From Progne subis subis (taxonomy: Eukaryota > Chordata > Aves > Passeriformes > Hirundinidae), in assembly GCA_022316685.1 (NCBI GenBank), contig JAKJHU010001518.1:54656-118655 (forward strand): a DNA stretch of 64,000 nucleotides, given 5' to 3'. The position numbers and the translations under genes are program-made. Numbering within the stretch: the stretch's first letter is position 1; the number at the start of each line of letters is the position of its first letter. Below, piece after piece: positions 55,390-64,000 of the stretch. The notes beneath the pieces are model-generated. The model was not told where the DNA came from. It worked only from the letters and a program-made list of their open reading frames with translations, and did no database searches.

Positions 55390-57205
55390 ATGTTGCTTCT
55401 TGAAGTCCTAATGTCTCTTAGAATAGAGTCTTTTCTGCATTTCTGTTCCCTAGGCTTTTTTTGAGGTCTTAATACCTTTCTGGTCCCTAGGTTTGTTTTC
55501 CTACCCAGAAATAGCTCCAATATTGTCCTTAACATACAGCTTTTACACTAGGGATGCACAAATTAGAATAGTTATTTTGCTGGGTTCGGTGATTATGGTT
55601 TACAAGAAGCTTATAAAGATACTGGAATTTGTTCTGGGTATGTTCAGTTTATGGTTTTTTCGTCCTACCCTGCGTCCTAGTTCCACCATCATGTTTTGGG
55701 GATTTATCAATAACTGCACCCAGTTTGTTAGAGGAGGAGTAGGGGATGAGGCTCTTCAGCCTCTTTTTTCCTTCTTCTCTTTTAAGTCAGTTACATCACT
55801 TTTGGAGAATGTTCAGGGTCTCCTGAATGTTAAAGACACCACCTTCCTGGTGTTTCACCTGGTGACTTTCCTCTATATGGTTTATAGCTTTTCTAGAATG
55901 AGTCACACACTGCTAAACACTGTAGGGCAGCAGATAGAGGCAAGGGAGCAGGGAGATAAATCAGTCACTCAGGCTGCAGCCAACCCCACAGCTATTCAGG
56001 CTGCAGCTAAACCAGACAGTGAGGCTGAGACACCGGCAGTTGCTGCAGTAAAGAAGGGAAAGAAGCACACGGACAAAACCGATCGACCAGTAGATGATGA
56101 TTCAGGTGAAGGATCCTCAGTGCCTCCTGACACCCAGTCGGAAGTCAAACCACCTGACACACAATCAGAAGCTGAAGCAGCTGATGATACACAGTCAGAA
56201 GCTGAACCAACTGATAGGAAATCGGAAGCCCAACCAACTGGTACAAGATCGGGAGCCCAACCAACTGCTACAACATCAAGAGCCCAACCAACTGCTACAA
56301 GATCAGGAGATACTATTGAGTCCTTTTCCCTGAAGGACCTTCGTGGCCTAAGAAAGGATTATACTCGACGACCTGATGAATCTATAATTAGTTGGTTAGT
56401 CCGTCTTTGAGATGCTGCAGGCGAGGCTACAATACTGGATGGCACTGAAGCGAGACATCTTGGATCCCTATCACATGATCCAGTTATTGACCAAGAAATG
56501 ATGAGGGAGGCTAGTCCTTGCAGTCTCTGGGAACAGGTCTTGAGAAGCGTGGCACAAAGATATCTGTGTGCCGACGATCTCCATCTGCAGCAAACTCAGT
56601 GGAAAACCATTGAACAAGGGATTCAGCGCTTGAGAGAAATGGCAGTGGCGGAGATTGTCTTCTCAGATGACCTAAACACTAGGAACCCCGACTTGGTACC
56701 ATGTACACCTGTAATGTGGCGAAAACTTGTACGACTTGGGCCACAAGAATACTCCTCTGCTTTAGCAATAATGAAGCGGGATGAGACAGAGGAGACTGTG
56801 CTGGATATGGCGAAGAAGCTCCAAACATATGCAGATGCCGTGCATGGTCCAACACATGCAAGAATCGCAGCTTTGGAAACACAGATGCGGGGATTAGCAG
56901 ACAAGATAAAGGAGGATCTCAAAGAACTTAAGGAGAACATTCTCCAGATCTCTGCAGTACAAGTTAGGGGCTCTGGCACCACACGCAAACGTTCCCTAGA
57001 TAGAGAGGGAAAAGGTATTCCACGAGCTAAGCTGTGGTCCTTCCTGCGTGATTGTGGAGAAAACATGAAAAGATGGGATGGAGAATCTACTGATGCTACG
57101 ACACAACGGCTGCGTGAATTGTTGGATGGCAAGACTGTGAGAGGAAGTTCTAGCAAGAAGGAAGCAGCTCCGCTTACCCAGGGAAATAGGGATAATCAGG
57201 CTTAG
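55390..57205 (+). CDS. gag: ERVL gag with membrane-spanning N-terminus (frameshift and one stop)
   Basis: Start taken at the ATG at 55390 (MLLLEVLMSL), by analogy with the minus copy. A one-base expansion in a T run near 55457 shifts frame, and the frame at 55493 continues. Several hydrophobic stretches follow (around FLHFCSLGFF, IRIVILLGSVIMVY, ILEFVLGMFSLWFF, FLVFHLVTFLYMVYSF). Then come an acidic repeat linker (56110-56310, D-T-Q-S-E-A-E-P type), the FSLKDLRGLRKDY block, a TGA at 56408 where the minus copy has Trp, and a capsid-like C-terminal half (56498-57205) with no zinc knuckle. It ends in TAG at 57203, in frame with pol. About 75 codons are deleted after FSRM relative to the minus copy. 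Confidence 0.75.
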
Positions 57206-60200
57206 AGGGGCCCTGCCTCTAGACAGGTAGAGGCTAGGGAAAACCGTGTTTTTTGGACTGTGTGGATTCGTTGGCCTGGCACATCAGAACCACAAAAATA
57301 TGAGGCCTTAGTTGACACTGGTGCACAATGCACATTACTCCCATCAAGACATGTGGGGGAAGAATCTGTTTCCATTGCTGGGGTGACAGGGGGCTCACAA
57401 GATTTTACTTTGGTGGAAGCTGATGTGAGCCTGACTGGAAATGAGTGGAAGAGACACCCTATTGTGACTGGCCCAGAGGCTCCGTGCATTTTGGGCATAG
57501 ACTTCCTCCGGAATGGCTATTACAAAGACCCGAAGGGATTTAGGTGGGCATTCGGGATAGCAGCTGTAGAGACAGGAGATGTTAAGCAGTTGAATACCTT
57601 GCCTGGACTATCAGAGAACCCATCTGCTGTAGGTCTTCTGAAGGTGGAAGAGCAACAAGTGCCAATTGCCACTTCAACAGTGCATCGCCGACAGTACAGA
57701 ACAACTCGAGATGCTGTGATCCCCATCCACAAGATGATCCGTGAGCTGGAGACCCATGGGGTGGTCAGCAAAACCCACTCACCCTTCAACAGCCCTATCT
57801 GGCCTGTGCGCAAGTCTGACGGAGAATGGAGATTGACTGTGGACTACCGTGCCTTGAACGAAGTGACTCCACCATTGAGCGCTGCTGTGCCGGACATGCT
57901 GGAACTCCAGTACGAGCTGGAGTCCAAGGCAGCAAAATGGTACGCCACCATTGACATTGCTAACGCATTTTTCTCCATTCCTCTGGCTGCAGAATGCAGG
58001 CCTCAGTTTGCTTTCACCTGGAGGGGCGTGCAGTACACCTGGAACCGACTGCCCCAGGGGTGGAAACACAGCCCCACCATCTGCCATGGACTGATCCAGG
58101 CTGCACTGGAAAAGGGTGAGGCACTGGAACATCTACAGTACATTGATGACATCATTGTGTGGGGGAACACGGCAGTGGAAGTGTTTGAGAAAGGAGAGAA
58201 GATCATCCAGATTCTCCTGAAGGCTGGCTTTGCTATCAAGAAGAGCAAAGTTAAGGGACCTGCTCGAGAGATCCAGTTTCTAGGAGTAAAGTGGCAAGAT
58301 GGAAGGCGTCAGATTCCCACTGAAGTCATCAACAAAATCACAGCAATGTGTCCACCAACCAACAAAAAGGAAACACAAGCTTTCCTAAGCGCCATAAGTT
58401 TCTGGAGGATGCACATTCCTGAGTACAGCCAGATTGTGAGCCCTCTCTACCTGGTCACCCGCAAGAAGAACGATTTCCACTGGGGCCCTGAACAGCAACA
58501 AGCCTTTGCCCAGATCAAACAGGAGATCGCTCATGCGGTAGCCCTTGGCCCAGTCAGGACGGGACCAGATGTGAAGAACGTGCTCTACTCAGCAGCCGGG
58601 AACAATGGCCTGTCCTGGAGCCTTTGGCAGAAGGTGCCTGGGGAGACTCGGGGCCGACCACTGGGATTCTGGAGCCGAAGCTACAGAGGATCCGAAGCCA
58701 ACTACACTCCAACAGAGAAGGAAATCTTGGCCGCCTATGAAGGAATTCAAGCTGCCTCAGAAGTAGTAGGCACTGAAACACAACTCCTGCTGGCACCTCG
58801 ACTACCAGTGCTGGGATGGATGTTTAAAGCAGAAGTACCCTCTACCCACCATGCCACCAATGCCACATGGAGCAAATGGATTGCCCTCATCACTCAGCGC
58901 GCCCGCATTGGAAACCCAAATCGCCCTGGGATTCTGGAGATAATTACAAACTGGCCGGAAGGTGAAAACTTTGGTCTCACAGATGAAGAGGAGCAGGAAC
59001 AAGTGACACGTGCTGAAGAAGCTCCACCATACAACCAACTGCCAGCAGAAGAAACTTGCTACGCTCTTTTCACTGACGGTTCCTGCCGCATCGTAGGGAT
59101 GAAACGAAAGTGGAAAGCAGCCGTATGGAGCCCCACACGACAGGTTGCACAAGCCACTGAAGGAGAAGGTGGGTCAAGCCAACTTGCTGAACTCAAAGCT
59201 GTTCAGCTGGCCCTGGACATTGCTGAAAGAGAGAAGTGGCCAAAGCTCTACCTCTACACTGATTCGTGGATGGTAGCTAATGCTCTGTGGGGATGGCTGG
59301 AGAAGTGGAAAAAGGCCAATTGGCAGCGCAGGGGAAAGCCAATCTGGGCTGCAGATGAGTGGAAGGACATTGCCACTCGGGTAGAGAAGCTACCTGTCAA
59401 AGTCCGTCATGTAGATGCCCATGTCCCCAAGAGTCGGGCTAATGAGGAGCACCGAAACAACGAGCAGGTAGATCAAGCTGCAAAGATAGAGGTGTCAAAG
59501 ATAGACTTAGATTGGCAACACAAGGGAGAGTTGTTCCTAGCTCGATGGGCCCATGATGCCTCAGGTCACCAGGGCAGAGATGCCACCTATAAGTGGGCCC
59601 GAGACCGAGGGGTGGATCTAACCATGGACAGTATTTCTCAGGTTATCCATGACTGTGAGACGTGTGCTGCCATCAAACAGGCCAAGCGGGTGAAGCCCCT
59701 ATGGTATGGCGGGCGATGGTCCAAGTATAAGTATGGGGAAGCCTGGCAGATTGACTACATCACCCTTCCCCAAACCCGCCAAGGCAAGCGCTATGTGCTG
59801 ACCATGGTGGAAGCCACCACTGGATGGTTGGAGACCTACCCTGTGCCTCACGCTACTGCCCGGAACACCATCCTGGGCCTTGAAAAGCAAGTTCTTTGGA
59901 GGCATGGTACCCCTGAGAGGATTGAGTCAGACAATGGAACTCATTTCAAGAACAGCCTCATCAACAACTGGGCTAGGGAACATGGCATTGAGTGGGTGTA
60001 CCATATCCCCTATCATGCACCAGCTTCAGGGAAGGTAGAAAGATACAATGGACTGCTAAAAACCACCCTGAAAGCACTGGGTGGGGGATCATTCAAAAAT
60101 TGGGAGCAGCATCTAGCAAAGGCCACCTGGTTAGTTAACACCCGAGGTTCCACCAACCGAGCAGGCCCTGCCCAATCTGAGCCCCTACATACAGTAGATG

Positions 60201-60388
60201 GAGAGAAAGTCCCAGTAGTACATGTAAGAGGTTTGTTAGGGAAGACAGTTTGGATCAATCCTGCTTCAAGTACAGAGGATCCCATCCGTGGGATTGTCTT
60301 TGCTCAGGGGCCAGGCTGCACATGGTGGGTAATGCAGAAAGATGGAACCACACGATGTGTACCCCAGGGAGATTTGATTGTTGGGTGA
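57206..60388 (+). CDS. pol: ERVL protease-RT-RNase H-integrase, intact frame
   Basis: Open for 1060 codons after the gag amber codon and in the same frame, so expression by stop readthrough is likely; the first 18 codons have no ATG. Counting from the GTG at 57260: protease DTGA at 19-22; RT with TIDIANAFFSIPL, LPQGW..SPTICH and YIDD at 294-297; RNase H from about 600 (FTDGSCR, AELKAVQLAL, YTDSWMV, and a later Asp in NEQVDQAA); integrase HHCC (HDASGH...CETC, about 763-800) and core acids in WQIDYI (~830), ESDNGTHF (~890) and KVERYNG (~926). All catalytic residues are present. The sequence is class III (ERVL-like). No dUTPase or env follows. Confidence 0.92.
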   Translation, partial: RGPASRQVEARENRVFWTVWIRWPGTSEPQKYEALVDTGAQCTLLPSRHVGEESVSIAGVTGGSQDFTLVEADVSLTGNEWKRHPIVTGPEAPCILGIDFLRNGYYKDPKGFRWAFGIAAVETGDVKQLNTLPGLSENPSAVGLLKVEEQQVPIATSTVHRRQYRTTRDAVIPIHKMIRELETHGVVSKTHSPFNSPIWPVRKSDGEWRLTVDYRALNEVTPPLSAAVPDMLELQYELESKAAKWYATIDIANAFFSIPLAAECRPQFAFTWRGVQYTWNRLPQGWKHSPTICHGLIQAALEKGEALEHLQYIDDIIVWGNTAVEVFEKGEKIIQILLKAGFAIKKSKVKGPAREIQFLGVKWQDGRRQIPTEVINKITAMCPPTNKKETQAFLSAISFWRMHIPEYSQIVSPLYLVTRKKNDFHWGPEQQQAFAQIKQEIAHAVALGPVRTGPDVKNVLYSAAGNNGLSWSLWQKVPGETRGRPLGFWSRSYRGSEANYTPTEKEILAAYEGIQAASEVVGTETQLLLAPRLPVLGWMFKAEVPSTHHATNATWSKWIALITQRARIGNPNRPGILEIITNWPEGENFGLTDEEEQEQVTRAEEAPPYNQLPAEETCYALFTDGSCRIVGMKRKWKAAVWSPTRQVAQATEGEGGSSQLAELKAVQLALDIAEREKWPKLYLYTDSWMVANALWGWLEKWKKANWQRRGKPIWAADEWKDIATRVEKLPVKVRHVDAHVPKSRANEEHRNNEQVDQAAKIEVSKIDLDWQHKGELFLARWAHDASGHQGRDATYKWARDRGVDLTMDSISQVIHDCETCAAIKQAKRVKPLWYGGRWSKYKYGEAWQIDYITLPQTRQGKRYVLTMVEATTGWLETYPVPHATARNTILGLEKQVLWRHGTPERIESDNGTHFKNSLINNWAREHGIEWVYHIPYHAPASGKVERYNGLLKTTLKALGGGSFKNWEQHLAKATWLVNTRGSTNRAGPAQSEPLHTVDGEKVPVVHVRGLLGKTVWINPASSTEDPIRGIVFAQGPGCTWWVMQKDGTTRCVPQGDLIVG

Positions 60389-60539
60389 GAACCGTGTGTA
60401 ATTATCATTGTGTGCTGAATAGTACTGCCACTGTATGTAGTTGTATATTGCATATTGTTTTTATATAGATGTATGTGTGTGTAGAGCTAGAGTATATATA
60501 AGTTTTAGTAAATTGACGATATGGGGATAAGGGGTGGAA
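60389..60539 (+). other. ERVL 3' untranslated segment with polypurine tract
   Basis: No gene. It ends GGGGATAAGGGGTGGAA (60523-60539) directly before the LTR, a canonical plus-strand primer tract. Confidence 0.8.
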
Positions 60540-61204
60540 TGTCCTAGGGTAACTTTATGATGCTTGTATCCCCAGTCGTCTGTTCTGTTTGGACTCTGTA
60601 TATTGAGTCCTGTGCCTTTAAGACTGGTTCTAAGAGCAAGGAGAAGCGCGGAGTTTGTTTTGAGAAAACTGCCTGACTCCTCCACATTCTTCTCCGGACG
60701 GTGTTCAGCGGAGGCTTGGAGAGACTGCAGGACAGAGATCTTTTTGCTTTTAGTTAGTTTCAGCTAGCTAGGGCAGAGAAGTTCCCTGGACTGTTTTTTT
60801 TTCTTCTTTCTTTTTTTTCTTGGAACTGTTTAAACCTGCTCTGGACTGAAAACCCAGGGAGCACTGGGGGCTGCACCTGCAGCCCACCGGGGCCTGGACC
60901 TCGGCATTTTCCAGCAGCGCCGGAGGGACTGGGACTGAGGAGAGACTGAGAGAGAGCCGAGCTCCACCCATGGCAAGGACTTTCTCAATTTGCCATCTCA
61001 CTTCAGAACGAGAGGTTTTATTGTTTCATATTATTCATTCTTTATACTTGTATGCACTTTGTTTGTTTAGTAAAATAGTTTTTTCCACTTTTCTCCACAA
61101 AGGTTTTTTTTTCAGACTGGTTGGAGGGAGGGGCCACTTGGGTTTGCTTCCCAGAGGGATCCTATACAGGGGTTTTCCCCCAAATTTGTCTCCAAACCAG
61201 GACA
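60540..61204 (+). repeat. 3' LTR of the ERVL provirus (family Y)
   Basis: TGTCCTAGGGTAAC...AAACCAGGACA, near-identical to the 5' LTR. Confidence 0.93.
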
Positions 61205-61680
61205 GTCAGTCTCCCCTTATCTCTAAATGCTAAACAGAACAGGCATACCAGCAACACCAACCACTGTATGATGTCATTAACATTCAAAGATTTGAACCCT
61301 TCAAAGACTGGTGGGGTAGGCCCAAAGAGCTGGGTGAAGGGTTGGGAAAAGGTTTCCCCTGGTGTCATTTCCTCACTGTCGGTACCGTTGTTTAAGTAAC
61401 CCCAGAAACGCACAGTCAGTGTATGATAGCCCTGAATCCATGTGCCTGCCTTCCAGAGGAAACTAAAAATCCACGATTTCCTCACTTCGTTAACCCATAT
61501 AGCAAACTGGATGACAGCCACAGCAACCTTAGTTACAGGGCCCATGTTTAGAAAAGGGCCTGCAAATGGGAGGAATACGACCACACCCACGTGCCACCCG
61601 AACCAGACAAAGGCAGACCACATGATATCCAGTACACAACAATGTAGGCACTTAAGAACTGTTATTCCCTTTTCTCTCAA
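61205..61680 (-). pseudogene. gag: Divergent ERVL gag N-terminus (second subfamily), minus strand
   Basis: The frame from 61680 down to 61205 is open and strongly hydrophobic, with at least three candidate membrane segments (around CVLDIMWSAFVWFGWHVGVV, VAVAVIQFAIWV and IIQWLVLLVCLFCLAF). The layout and motifs such as FWGYLNNGT and NVNDI parallel FWGFINNCTQ and NVKDT in the family Y gag, although sequence identity is low. It is cut by the end of the plus ERVL at 61204. Confidence 0.68.
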
Positions 61681-61682
61681 TG

Positions 61683-61702
61683 CCCCACGTTTTGGGCGCC
61701 AA
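61683..61702 (-). other. Primer-binding site, tRNA-Lys-like
   Basis: Minus-strand TGGCGCCCAAAACGTGGGGC matches the tRNA-Lys(1,2) complement except for two extra A. Confidence 0.6.
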
Positions 61703-61706
61703 ATTC

Positions 61707-62390
61707 TATCTCGGTTTGAAAAAAGACAGGTGTCTGCTAAGGAGAGGCAGGCCTCTCTAGGAAAATGAGGAATTTAAATCCTTCCCTCCGTGTTATTATA
61801 ATTTGGAAGATTAAAAGAAAAACTTTTCGGTCAGAGCTATGGGGAAAAGGAATAACAGTCCTTTACTAGTAAATATAACAGGACAGACAAACAACAACAG
61901 CAATTATAATAACAGTAAAACAGAACCAAGAACCCTGAGGGCAAATGGTGGAAAAGTCCATCGCTGATGGCTGCAAGCTGGAAGCGGTGGATTGTCCTCG
62001 GCAGGCGGCGGGTGGGGGGATGCCCTGGCAGATGAAGTGGGCAGTGCCGGAGAACCCGCAGCAGCTGGACCCTGGGCTGACCCAAAATCCAGCAGGGTAA
62101 CGAAGAAACTCCGAATTCCTGGGCACTCCAACAGATGATAGAATTCCCAGGACCAGACTCCTCCATTAGCTGTGGACTCCAGGCAGCTACTCCGTAGCCC
62201 GACCGTCCTCCCCGGGAAAACCGAGAGAAGTAAAGTCCTCCACCCTCCGCTCCCGGGAGCCTCCTCCCTTCCCCAAAACCAAGTGATCAACTTCTTTTGT
62301 CAGCTTAAGCACCCCTTAACTATCACTACTTAAGTCTCCGAGGAACACATGGGGGGGGAAAAATTCTACTGGAGAACTTAACCCTCAACA
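61707..62390 (-). repeat. 5' LTR of a second ERVL subfamily (family W)
   Basis: On the minus strand it starts TGTTGAGGGTTAAG and ends CAAACCGAGATA (terminal CA mutated). It aligns with the solo LTR at 29705-30480. It is inserted in, or fused to, the ERVK copy at 62391. Confidence 0.82.
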
Positions 62391-64000
62391 CCCTTGTACT
62401 ATTCTTATATCTGATTTCCACTCTCCCTTGATGTTATCTTTTGGCTTTTCCCTGAAACTTGTTTTTGCTTTCAACAATCTGTGACTTGGGAAATGAATAG
62501 TACAAACACTCGAATAATCTAACAATGCAATCTGCAAATTCTCGGATTTCTGCAATGCTTAATCAAAATATTCTTTTTTCAAAGGCAGGTAAATTGTTGT
62601 AAAATCTTTGCCTGCCATTGTTTGCAGCTTGGTCCTAGTTTTGAGGATGATCTGAGCTATCATTTCCAGACTTGTGAGGATCATCCTCGGAAACTTGTAA
62701 GATAAAAAAATCCACTCTAAAATCAACAATGAGTCTTTCTGTGATGAATCCCACTGAAAAATCAACCCACACAACAGTGTTTTTTCTCCCAACACTGCAA
62801 GAAAGAATGGCAATGATGTTACAAAACAATCCCCTTTCAAGAGATTCATCAGATTCCTGACAACTTCACGATCCAAACTCTCCCATCTCGGGTTTACATT
62901 CTGTTTACCATAAGTCACTGGCATACCCATGCCCTTTGCACCCATTGAACATTTCTTTATGTCTGTCCAGTCTGTTGGACGTAATTCTGGCTTGGCAGAA
63001 GCCTGTGCGGTGTCTGCCTCTGAATTTGTCTCCTTTGTTTGTGACTTTGCTGCTGCTCCATCTTCTCCAGGATGTTTTGGAAGTTGCACGTCATGTGGTC
63101 CTGTTTTTTTTTTTTTTCCTCCTGCTGAACAGGAATTAGAGTTTGCTGGGCATCCTCAAATTTTTCTGCAGCTTCTTTCTTTGGAAACACCTGTAAAATC
63201 TGAGATATTTTTGGACACGCCCCCGTCTGTGACATCTCAGCAGCTGTTTCTGAATCTCCACACACATGCATCTCAGGAACTGGCAAGCTTCCAGTGGGCG
63301 GAACCTGGCCCCGTGGCGTCAGCCACCTGGGGGTGGTACTTTTGAGGCTCTCTCTGCCTCGGTCACGCCCTGTCCCTGCCTGCTCCATCTCTGCTTGTCC
63401 TGCCCCTGCCCGCTCCGGCTTGGCGGTACTCGGCGGGATATCCCGCCCCCTCTCACACTCAGAACTCGTCCTCCCTGCTTCGTCATTTGAATCTGCCCCC
63501 CTCTGAACAAAATTGCGCTTTAGACTTTTCTCTGCCTCTGCTACGCCTGCGTTTGAACATGCCTCATGGCTTTCTGGGTCTTGCAGTTCTCGACTTAGTA
63601 CTTTCAGTTTTTGCATCTTTCTCTCGGCGCTCTGTGACGCGAATGTGTTTTGAGCTATGTGTTCCCTAGCTTGCGTCATCAGCGTGCGCTAAGTTGCTTG
63701 CTCGGTTTTCGGGTCTCCCTCTGCTCCAGCTCTGTTGTTCGCTGTCTTACACCCCCCGCGATCCGCGCTTGTGCCTCCTGATGCGCTTTCCTACTGCGTC
63801 CTGCCTCGGTCTATTGCGCTCCGATGCGATGGATTAGATTCGGTCCCCCGCGCAGCCTGGCCTCCCTGCGCAGTTTTGCCTGCTCTGCTTTCCCCCCCCT
63901 CGCTCTGTTTCTCTATGGAGAGGGAAAGGAGCCTCAAAATGGTGTGGCGCAGTGACTTTGGGGGGTTAAAGGGAGTCCTCCCCCCCCTCTCTCGAGAAGA
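62391..64000 (-). pseudogene. Second copy of the chimeric ERVK gag-pol
   Basis: It aligns with 12651-14330 from end to end, including the capsid-to-RT fusion point. Frame 63679-62957 covers the linker and capsid start, and frame 63089-62559 the fusion (WESLDREVV...AGKDFTTIYLPLKKEYFD). Two lesions are visible: a homopolymer T expansion near 63105 that shifts frame, and a stop at 62559 where copy 1 has Trp. The RNase H part near 62400-62560 remains. It runs off the window at 64000. Confidence 0.82.

Larger units (their letters stand above)
54606..61204 (+). mobile_element. Young, nearly intact ERVL provirus
   Basis: Two family Y LTRs enclose gag and pol; there is no env or dUTPase. The LTRs (664 and 665 bp) differ by only a few bases in the parts I compared. 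Gag has one homopolymer frameshift and one Trp-to-stop change. Pol is open throughout. The flanks (CCTACA left, GTCAGT right) do not match and belong to two different elements (ERV1 env and a minus ERVL gag), so no TSD exists. Confidence 0.9.

Overview
The window is a dense graveyard of vertebrate endogenous retroviruses (ERVs) inserted into one another. I find no host gene. The mix of betaretrovirus-like (ERVK), class III ERVL-like and gammaretrovirus-like (ERV1) elements, with an alpharetrovirus-type Env TM subunit in one of them, points to a bird, most likely a songbird. The near-total ERV content would suit a female-limited W chromosome. Both are inferences. A 100-base run of N at 17353-17452 marks an assembly gap.

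Layout. (1) 1-419: 3' end and LTR of a plus ERV. (2) 420-3386: minus ERV1 remnant (env start, a Cys-rich accessory ORF, integrase, RNase H) with one solo LTR. (3) 3387-17352: plus ERVK provirus (LTR, gag, dUTPase/protease, RT, RNase H, integrase), interrupted by five LTR insertions and by a complete 5.7-kb minus ERVK provirus (10087-15817) that carries an unusual 904-codon chimeric Gag/RNase H/integrase frame and a broken alpharetrovirus-type env. (4) 17453-19274: AT-rich, non-coding, with a solo LTR. (5) 19275-27246: minus ERV1 provirus without env. (6) 27247-43312: minus ERVL provirus, split by a defective minus ERVK (31054-38895) that itself contains three further LTRs. (7) 43313-46179: minus class III-like protease/RT remnant with LTR insertions. 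(8) 46180-54605: plus ERV1 provirus with an initiator-tRNA-Met primer site, leader minisatellites, pol, the Cys-rich accessory ORF and a truncated env. (9) 54606-61204: young, nearly intact plus ERVL. (10) 61205-62390: LTR and gag start of a second ERVL subfamily, minus. (11) 62391-64000: second copy of the chimeric ERVK gag-pol, minus.

Most insertion boundaries were placed by reading TG...CA ends together with flanking target-site duplications (TSDs), so the nesting order is often explicit. Most genes are broken. The best-preserved frames are the ERVL pol (57206-60388), the chimeric ERVK frame (12106-14820), an ERVK gag segment (35034-36401) and an ERV1 capsid-region gag (24100-25203). The points most worth follow-up are the accessory ORF between pol and env of the ERV1 family, the multi-membrane-segment N-terminus of the ERVL Gag, and the internally deleted ERVK structure shared by two loci.
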